From: Bacteroidales bacterium UBA2939
Lineage (GTDB): Bacteria; Bacteroidota; Bacteroidia; Bacteroidales; P3
Direction: 5' to 3'
Assembly: GCA_002349055.1 (NCBI GenBank)
Contig: DECD01000054.1
Coordinates: 14,665-24,567 of the forward strand
DNA: 9,903 bases
Shown here: piece after piece, positions 1 to 5,935 of the stretch
How positions within the stretch are numbered: position 1 is the first letter of the stretch
Layout: each line of letters begins with the position of its first letter
Notes under the pieces: generated by a model
The model's database searches: none
Seen by the model: only the letters and a program-made list of their open reading frames with translations
What the model was told of the DNA's origin: nothing
Program-made: the position numbers and the translations under genes

Positions 1-162
1 TGCAACCCCGCCTATCCCGAGGGCATGATGCTCAGTATCCTCTTCATGAACTGCATGGCACCGCTGATTGACCACTGCGTGGTGGCTAGAAATATCAAAG
101 CTAGAGAATCTCGATTAACTAGAGCCTCTAGAGCAAATAGAAAGGAGGCCCACAATGGCTAA
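1..162 (+). CDS. nqrB: Na+-translocating NADH:quinone reductase subunit B, C-terminal end (partial)
   Basis: Only the last 53 codons are in the window, ending at TAA 160-162. The visible protein begins CNPAYPEGMMLSILFMNCMA and continues PLIDHCVVARNIK, which matches the highly conserved end of NqrB: the NPAYPEGMML motif, the last membrane helix, then the (D)xxVVxxNIK stretch. NqrB is the large membrane subunit that carries a covalent FMN and riboflavin and takes part in the Na+ channel and quinone site. After NIK the protein carries about 20 further residues, rich in Arg, Ser, Ala and Thr (ARESRLTRASRANRKEAHNG), encoded by AT-richer DNA with AGA arginine codons, whereas the surrounding genes favour CGC. 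This tail looks longer than I expect for the family and is built on a CTAG cluster (see the repeat entry). The last 8 bases overlap the nqrC start. A basic tail would fit a cytoplasmic C-terminus; that is inference. Confidence 0.95.
   Translation, partial: CNPAYPEGMMLSILFMNCMAPLIDHCVVARNIKARESRLTRASRANRKEAHNG
86..131 (+). repeat. CTAG cluster in the nqrB 3' end
   Basis: Four CTAG tetranucleotides begin at 86, 101, 119 and 128, with spacings of 15, 18 and 9 bases, all multiples of three. Each is read as xCT AGA, giving Ala-Arg, Ala-Arg, Thr-Arg and Ser-Arg. CTAG is rare elsewhere here: by my reading there are 12 copies in 9.9 kb, nine of them in this cluster and the one in nqrC. The cluster ends 12 bases before the AGGAGG that precedes nqrC. 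Function is unknown. Confidence 0.75.
143..148 (+). promoter_or_regulatory. Strong Shine-Dalgarno for nqrC
   Basis: AGGAGG lies 6 bases upstream of the ATG at 155, inside the last codons of nqrB. It fixes the nqrC start. A full-consensus ribosome binding site is notable because Bacteroidota genes often lack one; nqrE, nqrF, frdC and frdA in this window show none. Coupling to nqrB translation is likely given the 8-base overlap. Confidence 0.8.
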
Positions 163-778
163 ATCTTTCAGCAACCGCTATATCTTCATCTACTCGGCTG
201 CGCTCGTGGTGGTAGCAGCGTTGATTCTCACGGTGGTAGCCGTGAGCCTCAAGCCCATGCAGACCCGCAACCAGCAGGCCGAAACCAAGCAGATGATACT
301 GAAGACCATCGGCGTGGATGCCACACGCGACAACGCCGACCAACTCTATGCCGAACACATCACCGATGCCGACGGCTACTACACCTTCGCCAGCGGCATC
401 GTCATCCCCCTCAAGGGCACCGGCCTTTGGGGCCCCATCTGGGGCTACTTGGCGCTTGACAGCACCAGTACGGTGGTGGGAGCCGTCTTCGATCACAAGG
501 GCGAGACCCCTGGCCTAGGCGGCGAAATAGCCACCGACAAGTTCGCACAGCGTTTCATCGGCAAGAAGATGGACACCCAAGCCATCCACCTGGCCAAGAA
601 CGCTGACCACAGCAACCCCTACGAGGTAGACGCCATCAGTGGCGGCACCATGACCAGCAACGGCGTGACGGCCATGCTGGCCAAAGCCTATGACGACTAC
701 AGCAAATTATCTAGTAGCTCTAGTATATCTAGTACTACTAGTGATACTAGCAATACCAGAGAGGAGGTCCAACAATGA
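155..778 (+). CDS. nqrC: Na+-translocating NADH:quinone reductase subunit C
   Basis: 207 residues. NqrC is the mostly periplasmic subunit that carries an FMN bound covalently to threonine and passes electrons within the NQR complex. Residues 9-31 form the single N-terminal membrane helix. The FMN-binding domain follows, with the typical LWGPIWGYLALD (91-102) and HKGETPGLGGEI (114-125) blocks. The flavinylation motif SGGTMTS is at 162-168, with T165 the likely FMN-carrying threonine by comparison with T225 of the Vibrio protein. Residues from about 185 onward (SSSSSISSTTSDTSNT) are a Ser/Thr-rich low-complexity tail encoded by a 9-base CTAG repeat, and do not belong to the conserved domain; the tail would lie in the periplasm. 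The start at 155 is supported by AGGAGG and overlaps the nqrB stop; the stop TGA overlaps the nqrD ATG (ATGA). Confidence 0.96.
   Translation: MAKSFSNRYIFIYSAALVVVAALILTVVAVSLKPMQTRNQQAETKQMILKTIGVDATRDNADQLYAEHITDADGYYTFASGIVIPLKGTGLWGPIWGYLALDSTSTVVGAVFDHKGETPGLGGEIATDKFAQRFIGKKMDTQAIHLAKNADHSNPYEVDAISGGTMTSNGVTAMLAKAYDDYSKLSSSSSISSTTSDTSNTREEVQQ
711..755 (+). repeat. Nine-base periodic CTAG array in the nqrC 3' end
   Basis: CTAG begins at 711, 720, 729, 738 and 747, exactly every 9 bases, giving five degenerate units: ctagtagct, ctagtatat, ctagtacta, ctagtgata, ctagcaata. Nine bases is three codons, so the repeat is read as (Ser/Thr)-Ser-x triplets. Base composition is far more AT-rich than the rest of nqrC. 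The array stops just before the GAGGAGG ribosome binding site of nqrD. It could be a slippage-prone coding microsatellite, a DNA or RNA element, or a spacer keeping the nqrD start region unstructured; the sequence does not decide. Confidence 0.85.
761..768 (+). promoter_or_regulatory. Strong Shine-Dalgarno for nqrD
   Basis: GAGGAGGT, nearly the full anti-SD complement, lies 6 bases before the ATG at 775, within the last codons of nqrC. It supports the nqrD start. The context AGAGAGGAGG...CAACAATG closely resembles the nqrC start context AGAAAGGAGG...CACAATG. Confidence 0.8.
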
Positions 779-1389
779 AGAACTTCGACTTGATAAAACT
801 GCCATTCAGCAAGAACAACCCCATCCTGGTGCAGGTGCTGGGCATCTGCTCCTGCCTGGCGGTGACGGCACAATTGAAGCCCGCCGTGGTGATGTCCCTC
901 TCGGTCATCGTCGTGGTGGTGCTGTCCAACGTCATCATCTCCCTGCTTAGGAACACCATCCCGCCGCGCATCCGCATCATCGTGCAGCTCGTCGTCGTCT
1001 CCACACTCGTGGTGCTCGTCGACCAGGTGCTGAAAGCCTACGTCTACGACGTCAGCAAGCAGCTCTCCGTCTTCGTAGGCCTCATCATCACCAACTGCAT
1101 AGTCATGGGCCGTCTCGAGGCCTTCGCTATGGTGCAGAAGCCGTGGGCAAGCTTCCTCGACGGCCTGGGCAACGGCCTTGGCTACAGCGTCATCCTCATC
1201 GTCCTTGGCTTCGTCCGCGAGTTCTTCGGCAGCGGCACCCTCTGGGGCTACCCCGTCATGGAGAAGCTGGGCCTCTACGAAGTTGGCTACGAGAACAACG
1301 GCCTGATGATTATGCCCCCCATGGCGCTCATCCTCGTCGGCCTCATCATCTGGTGGCATAGAAGTAAAAACAAAGATCTTTGTGAATAA
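775..1389 (+). CDS. nqrD: Na+-translocating NADH:quinone reductase subunit D
   Basis: 204 residues, the usual family length. NqrD is an all-membrane subunit that pairs with NqrE around an intramembrane iron-sulfur cluster on the electron path across the membrane. Six hydrophobic segments are visible. The inverted-repeat family motifs GICSCLAVT (23-31) and TNCIVMGRLEAFA (106-118) are present, and their cysteines C25 and C108 sit 4 residues before Vibrio C29 and C112, the cluster ligands. REFFGSGTLWG (148-158) is typical of the family. The ATG overlaps the nqrC stop by 4 bases and is preceded by GAGGAGGT. The last ten codons (HRSKNKDLCE) switch to AT-rich codons and contain a 12-base palindrome. 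The stop TAA shares one base with the nqrE ATG. Confidence 0.97.
   Translation: MKNFDLIKLPFSKNNPILVQVLGICSCLAVTAQLKPAVVMSLSVIVVVVLSNVIISLLRNTIPPRIRIIVQLVVVSTLVVLVDQVLKAYVYDVSKQLSVFVGLIITNCIVMGRLEAFAMVQKPWASFLDGLGNGLGYSVILIVLGFVREFFGSGTLWGYPVMEKLGLYEVGYENNGLMIMPPMALILVGLIIWWHRSKNKDLCE
1371..1382 (+). repeat. 12-bp perfect palindrome at the nqrD-nqrE junction
   Basis: CAAAGATCTTTG reads the same on both strands and lies 6 bases before the nqrE ATG, inside the last codons of nqrD and where a ribosome would dock. Without a loop it cannot form a stable hairpin in one RNA strand, so a role as a protein site, or chance, are the main options. Confidence 0.4.
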
Positions 1390-2003
1390 TGGAATACATT
1401 AACATATTCATCAAGTCGATTTTCGTCGACAACATGATTTTCGCCTTCTTCCTCGGCATGTGCTCGTACCTGGCCGTGAGCAAGACGGTGAAGACCTCGG
1501 CGGGTCTGGGTATCGCGGTGACCTTCGTACTGATTATCACCGTTCCCATCAACTACCTGCTCAACAAGTATTTCCTCCAGGAAGGCGCGTTGGCTTGGCT
1601 CTCCCCTGCCCTCGCCAATGTCGATCTGAGTTTCCTGAGCCTCATCATGTTCATCGCTGTTATCGCGGCCATCGTGCAGATGGTGGAGATGATAGTGGAG
1701 AAGTTCAGTCCCGCCCTCTACAACTCGCTGGGCATCTTCCTGCCGCTTATCGCCGTCAACTGCGCCGTCATGAGTGGCTCGCTCTTCATGCAGGAGCGCG
1801 GCTACGCCAACATCGGCGAGGCCACGGTCTTCGCCCTCGGCAGCGGCATCGGCTGGTTCCTGGCCATCGTGGCCATCGCCGCCATTCGCGAGAAGCTGCG
1901 CTACAGCCACATCCCCCCGGCACTCCGCGGCGTGGGCATCACCTTCATCATCACCGGCCTCATGGGTCTGGCATTCATGTCTTTTATGGGATTTAAACTA
2001 TGA
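1389..2003 (+). CDS. nqrE: Na+-translocating NADH:quinone reductase subunit E
   Basis: 204 residues, close to the family norm. NqrE is the membrane partner of NqrD, homologous to it in inverted topology; the two share an intramembrane [2Fe-2S] centre. Expected motifs are present: FLGMCSYLAVSKTVKTSAGLG beginning at about 21, and LPLIAVNCAVMSGSLFMQER from 118 to 137. C25 and C125 correspond to the cluster cysteines of the Vibrio subunit. Six membrane segments can be traced, the last being VGITFIITGLMGLAFMSFMG. The ATG follows TA of the nqrD stop (TAATG), with no clear Shine-Dalgarno, so translational coupling to nqrD is likely. The 3' end overlaps nqrF by ATGA. Confidence 0.97.
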   Translation: MEYINIFIKSIFVDNMIFAFFLGMCSYLAVSKTVKTSAGLGIAVTFVLIITVPINYLLNKYFLQEGALAWLSPALANVDLSFLSLIMFIAVIAAIVQMVEMIVEKFSPALYNSLGIFLPLIAVNCAVMSGSLFMQERGYANIGEATVFALGSGIGWFLAIVAIAAIREKLRYSHIPPALRGVGITFIITGLMGLAFMSFMGFKL

Positions 2004-3304
2004 CAACAACATTAATTACAGCAATAGCAATCATCCTCGTCGTCATCCTGCTGCTGGTGGCCGCGCTGCTCATTTTGAGAGCAAAGCTGATACCGCAGGG
2101 CAACGTGAAAGTCACCATCAACGACGACAAAGAGTATACCGTCCCGACGGGTGGCACGCTCATCTCCACCCTCAGCGAGCAGGGCATCCATCTGCCCTCG
2201 GCCTGCGGAGGAAAGGGCTCATGCGGCCAGTGCAAATGCCGTGTCGTCAAGGGCGGCGGCAGCATCCTACCCACCGAGACACCCCACTTCAGCCGCAAGC
2301 AGATACAGGAGGGCTGGCGCCTCGGCTGCCAGGTAAAGGTGAAAGAGGACCTCGCGCTGAAACTCCCCGAGAGCATCCTCAGCATCAAGGAATACGAGTG
2401 CACCGTGGTTTCGAACCGCAACGTGGCCACCTTCATCAAGGAGTTCAAGGTGCAGCTGCCCGCCGGCGAGCACATGGACTTCGTGCCCGGCAGCTATGCA
2501 CAAATCAAGATTCCGACCTTCAAAATCAACTACAACGACTTCGACCGCAGCCTCATCGGCGACGAGTACCTGCCGGCTTGGGAGAAGTTCAAGATGTTCG
2601 ACCTCGTCTGCGTCAACACCGAGCCCACCGTCCGCGCCTACTCGATGGCCAACTATCCCGCCGAGGGCGATGTCTTCATGCTTACCGTGCGCATCGCCAC
2701 GCCGCCCTTCACGGCCGACCGCAGTGGTTTCCAGAACGTCAACCCGGGCATTGCCTCGAGCTATATCTTCTCGCTGAAGCCCGGCGACAAGGTCATCATG
2801 AGCGGTCCCTACGGCGAGTTCAGCGTCCGCGGCACCGTAGACGGCTCCTGGAAGGATGACCCGAAGGGCAACGAAATGATTTGGGTGGGCGGCGGCGCCG
2901 GTATGGCTCCCCTCCGCGCACAGATTATGCACCTCACCCGCACCCTCAACTGCCAGAACCGCCCCATGCACTACTTCTACGGCGCACGCGCCCTCAACGA
3001 AGTGTTCTACCTCAACGACTTCCACCAGCTGGAGAAAGACCACCCCAACTTCCACTTCCACCTGGCCCTCGACCGTCCCGACCCCGCTGCCGATGCCGCC
3101 GGCGTGCCCTACACCCCCGGCTTCATCCACCAAGTCATGTACGACACCTACCTCAAGAACCACCCCGCCCCCGAGGACATCGAGTACTACATGTGCGGTC
3201 CAGGCCCCATGAGCAGCGCCGTAGTCAACATGCTCGACTCCCTCGGCGTCCAACCCGAGAACATCGCCTATGATGATTTCGGCGGCGGCGCCCCGAAGAA
3301 ATAA
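2000..3304 (+). CDS. nqrF: Na+-translocating NADH:quinone reductase subunit F (NADH-oxidising)
   Basis: 434 residues. NqrF is the cytoplasmic entry point of NQR: it oxidises NADH with FAD and passes electrons to a [2Fe-2S] centre. Residues 4-26 are the N-terminal membrane anchor. The plant-type ferredoxin domain follows, with cluster ligands C69, C75, C78 (ACGGKGSCGQC) and C110, each one residue before the Vibrio C70/C76/C79/C111. The FAD-binding motif RAYSMANYP is at 212-220, the NADH-binding GGGAGMAPLR at 297-306, and YYMCGPGPM at 396-404. The end PENIAYDDFGGGAPKK is typical of Bacteroidota NqrF. It is somewhat longer than the roughly 407-residue Vibrio protein, partly through a hydrophilic insert at about 279-291. 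It is the last gene of the operon here; the next gene is convergent and begins 5 bases later, with no terminator between them. Confidence 0.97.
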   Translation: MTTTLITAIAIILVVILLLVAALLILRAKLIPQGNVKVTINDDKEYTVPTGGTLISTLSEQGIHLPSACGGKGSCGQCKCRVVKGGGSILPTETPHFSRKQIQEGWRLGCQVKVKEDLALKLPESILSIKEYECTVVSNRNVATFIKEFKVQLPAGEHMDFVPGSYAQIKIPTFKINYNDFDRSLIGDEYLPAWEKFKMFDLVCVNTEPTVRAYSMANYPAEGDVFMLTVRIATPPFTADRSGFQNVNPGIASSYIFSLKPGDKVIMSGPYGEFSVRGTVDGSWKDDPKGNEMIWVGGGAGMAPLRAQIMHLTRTLNCQNRPMHYFYGARALNEVFYLNDFHQLEKDHPNFHFHLALDRPDPAADAAGVPYTPGFIHQVMYDTYLKNHPAPEDIEYYMCGPGPMSSAVVNMLDSLGVQPENIAYDDFGGGAPKK

Positions 3305-3309
3305 TACGG

Positions 3310-5676
3310 TTAGCGCAATAGTAGCACCGTTCCCAGATACCGCTTGGCGACATTTCCCGCCAGGCGGTATTCGCATATATATGCATAGGCACCTTGCTGA
3401 CACGCTGCACCGCGAATGTCCTTGCCGTCCCATCCCGCAACAGCATCGGTACATCGGGCCACCAGCAACCCCTGTCGGTTGTATATCGTCATCTCGTATT
3501 CCACCACCGCCTGGTTGGTGACCATCGCGAAGCGGTTGTTCGTCTCTCCGTCGGGGGTGAACACATTGGGGAACCAGACAGACACAATGGAAATCGGGAA
3601 CACCAGCAGGGTATCGCTGCAACAGCCTATCTCCGTGCATCCCTCCACGTTCACCCAAAGGCTGTCGCCCGTCACGTTGCCGAAGTGCCAGCGCACCTTG
3701 CGTCCTGTGGCCTCGCCACCGTCGGAGAAAGACCACCTCACACGCTTCACCGCCTCCGACAGCTCCTCCAGCGTCAGCACCGGGTTGTCGAAGTCGACGG
3801 CCTCTACATCAGCAACGACGCGCAATTCAGGATAGGGCTGCACGACTATCACCACACTATCGGCCACCGTGCCGCCGGGGGTCAGCAGGTAGTAGGTGGT
3901 GGTCGTCTGCGGGCTCACCGTCAGCAACCGGCATCCCGGACAACCGTCGAAGGTAGTATCCTCCGGACGCGAGGACCATTGGAAGAAATCGGTCTGTAGG
4001 GCGCGAAGTACCACACTGTCGCCCAAACAGATAGATTCCCTCGAGGGCACGATGACGGGCTGCACGGAGTGTGCCACCAAAAGCACCGAATCGGCCGACA
4101 GGCAGTAGCGCCGCAAGGTGAGCCGGGTGAGATTAGCCGACACAGAGGAGCGGAAAGCAAGCGTAACTTCGCTATTTTGATAGGTAAAGAAGGTGGCCCG
4201 CAGGATGCCGCCGGCGCATGCGATGTCCTCCGGCGCACGGCCCTGCACCTCCAGCGCCACCTCGCCAGTCACATCGGCCTCAAGCAGATAGCGCGTCTGC
4301 GGCTCGACGGGCACCGAGAGTTCGTAGGTTCCCAATATGGTGGTGTCCATCGCCGACCCGCGATAGATGTGGTTCACGGTATCAACCCTTTCCACTTCGA
4401 GCCGCACCTGCTGCTCGCCGTCGGGTAGCAGCATCACATAGGCGTCGCGTTGCGTGCTGTCACCCTGCAGCGAGTCGGCTTGCCAGCGGTAGCGCGTGCC
4501 CTCACTCTCCGTCCAGAGGTGCACCGCGGTGGGTCGTGAAATATACCAATCCGTCTGCTCCACCTCAATCTCGGCGCCGCACGCCATAGGCGGAAGCCGA
4601 CGGATGGAAAGCTCGAGAGAGTCCTTGACGGGACAGCCGTAGGCGTTCAGCCCGCGGTCGACGCCATAGTTTCCAGCCAGCGTCAACTCGCGGCCAAAGA
4701 AAGTGTAGGCCTCACCGGGAAAGATGCTGTCGCGGACAAACGTCAGTTCCGACGGCAGCACCCTCAGCGTCAGCACCTTCACATGGCACAGGCAGGAGTC
4801 GGAGGAGAAGAATTCGTATTCGTGAATCACGAAGATGCGCGTGCCGGTGTCGGCCGTCTCGCTGGCCGCGAGGGCGATGCCGTTCCGCTGGTAGAGGCTG
4901 TGCTGACAGATGCTGTCGGTGATGTAGACGGTGTCGGTCGATTGCGGCGGCGGGCACGCGGCAGTATCCATCGTAATCTGCCAAATCTCGAATTCATAGT
5001 AAAAATGGTTGGTCGAAACACAGTTCTGCGCCGGTCCCTGCGCCTTGCTGCGCATACGTAGCGCGAAATGGCTTCCGGCCGGGGGATTGCCATGCATGGG
5101 TATACATAAATGATACAACGAGTGGTCCTCAAGAGAGGCCGAACGTATGGCAAACGTACCCGTATGAAGGAAAGATTCCTCCGGATGCGCCATATCCGTC
5201 ACCCATCCCATCTCTAAACAGCCCCAGTATCGTGTGTATGGGGCGGAGGGAATGAAATACTTTTCCAGCCGCCCGTGCACCCGGATAGCGGCAGGTGCGG
5301 TGACAAACTCAGGGGCGATGAGCATAGCTAAGCCATGATGGTTCGAATCCTTCACTGCCATCTCGGCATAATGAGGCCATGCTTGACCATCGACATAAAT
5401 GTTGAAACCAAAACGCCCCCTGGCCGAGTTGGCGTCTAATGAGTAAGCATAAGGTGGGTCACCACCAAAGTCGAGGTATCCCGTCCAGCAGTTGTCGCTG
5501 TACAGCCCTTCCCTCCAAGGATATTCAAACCCTGTCGGATGATCGGATGGGGGTTGGAAACCCGTCAGCAAGTCGGTGGTGTAGGGCAGCGGCAGCGGGT
5601 CGCATTGGCCGCGCAACAGCAGCGGCAGCACCACGAATGCCGCCAGCCAGAAGACCCTATGTTTTCCACCTTTCAT
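3310..5676 (-). CDS. Secreted T9SS type B sorting-domain (gliding-motility-associated C-terminal) protein
   Basis: 788 residues on the minus strand. Residues 1-24 are a Sec signal peptide (KGGKHR, then a hydrophobic core, then RGQC). The residue before C25 is Gln, which does not fit a lipobox, so this is not a lipoprotein. Residues 29-235 resemble the N-terminal domain of Bacteroidales surface proteins (LPYTTDLLTGF..., then DNCWTGY). Residues 248-308 and 310-360 are two degenerate copies of a module seen in such proteins (DSIC...Y...G / DSIF...Y.FFG..L...G.Y...GC). An Ig/PKD-like domain with TVSPQTTTTYYLL is at about 540-613. Residues 699-788 (VWFPNVFTPDGETNN..., IYNRQGLLVARC, WDGKD..., GAYAY, GTVLLLR) form the type B C-terminal domain recognised by the type IX secretion system. 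Probably exported and surface-attached or released; ligand unknown. Its 3' end faces nqrF with a 5-base gap. Confidence 0.85.
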   Translation of the reverse strand: MKGGKHRVFWLAAFVVLPLLLRGQCDPLPLPYTTDLLTGFQPPSDHPTGFEYPWREGLYSDNCWTGYLDFGGDPPYAYSLDANSARGRFGFNIYVDGQAWPHYAEMAVKDSNHHGLAMLIAPEFVTAPAAIRVHGRLEKYFIPSAPYTRYWGCLEMGWVTDMAHPEESFLHTGTFAIRSASLEDHSLYHLCIPMHGNPPAGSHFALRMRSKAQGPAQNCVSTNHFYYEFEIWQITMDTAACPPPQSTDTVYITDSICQHSLYQRNGIALAASETADTGTRIFVIHEYEFFSSDSCLCHVKVLTLRVLPSELTFVRDSIFPGEAYTFFGRELTLAGNYGVDRGLNAYGCPVKDSLELSIRRLPPMACGAEIEVEQTDWYISRPTAVHLWTESEGTRYRWQADSLQGDSTQRDAYVMLLPDGEQQVRLEVERVDTVNHIYRGSAMDTTILGTYELSVPVEPQTRYLLEADVTGEVALEVQGRAPEDIACAGGILRATFFTYQNSEVTLAFRSSVSANLTRLTLRRYCLSADSVLLVAHSVQPVIVPSRESICLGDSVVLRALQTDFFQWSSRPEDTTFDGCPGCRLLTVSPQTTTTYYLLTPGGTVADSVVIVVQPYPELRVVADVEAVDFDNPVLTLEELSEAVKRVRWSFSDGGEATGRKVRWHFGNVTGDSLWVNVEGCTEIGCCSDTLLVFPISIVSVWFPNVFTPDGETNNRFAMVTNQAVVEYEMTIYNRQGLLVARCTDAVAGWDGKDIRGAACQQGAYAYICEYRLAGNVAKRYLGTVLLLR

Positions 5677-5935
5677 ATCTTAATGAGTCGAAAAGGCGAT
5701 TTTTGGCTCACACTTTTAACATTTTTTTTCACCGGACTCCCCTTCCCCACCCTTTTTCCGCCCTCTACAACCGCCTACAAATCAGCCATGACGACAGACC
5801 CCCTCTTACTCCCCTCTTTCTCCACTACTTACCCCCTACTTATAAAAAATTACATTAGTAAGCAATAATAAGGCGAGGGTAACGTTATGATAGGTATAGA
5901 ATAGATTGTATAACATAGTTAAACGGCTGATTATT
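5677..5935. other. Divergent intergenic region between the T9SS-protein gene and the DUF6266 gene
   Basis: 259 bases serve as the upstream region for two genes transcribed away from each other. The middle part (about 5735-5845) is strongly pyrimidine-rich on the + strand, hence G- and A-rich in the leader of the minus-strand gene. The part near the DUF6266 start (about 5840-5935) is AT-rich. I found no perfect TAnnTTTG box on either strand, so the promoters are not located. No RNA gene or small ORF of conviction is seen. Confidence 0.5.
5739..5763 (-). other. G-run cluster in the leader of the T9SS-protein gene (possible G-quadruplex)
   Basis: On the minus strand four G-runs follow in order: GGG (5763-5761), an 8-base gap, GGG (5752-5750), one base, GGGG (5748-5745), two bases, GGGG (5742-5739). 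Two further GGGG or GGGGG runs lie further upstream. The pattern could fold as a G-quadruplex, though the first loop is one base longer than the usual limit. It lies 63-87 bases before the start codon, so whether it is transcribed depends on the unlocated promoter. Confidence 0.3.

Noticed and set aside
711..755. CTAG array as a CRISPR or phage attachment site
   Set aside because: Units are 9 bases with only a 4-base constant core, fully inside an open frame, with no spacers of CRISPR length, no cas genes and no integrase nearby.
697..1359. Minus-strand open frames over nqrD (697-1359) and nqrE (1287-1910), rich in His, Asp and Glu
   Set aside because: These are complements of hydrophobic membrane-protein genes; the acidic, His-rich content is the expected by-product of leucine-, valine- and isoleucine-rich codons on the other strand.
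2267..3736. A 489-residue open frame on the minus strand across nqrF and the end of the T9SS-protein gene
   Set aside because: It lies antisense to nqrF, whose motifs are unmistakable, and its translation is rich in Val, Gly, Glu and His as expected from the complement of a GC-rich gene. It matches no family I recognise.
5602..5676. T9SS-protein N-terminus as a lipoprotein signal (hydrophobic core followed by RGQC)
   Set aside because: The residue before the cysteine is Gln and the one before that Gly, which does not fit the lipobox. A Sec signal peptide with a T9SS C-terminal domain fits better.
5906..5935. Upstream TTG start for the DUF6266 gene, adding 10 residues
   Set aside because: The family begins with MA(R/K) a few residues before the GILGGF motif, which the ATG at 5936 gives; the added residues (MYNIVKRLII) look like translated leader.
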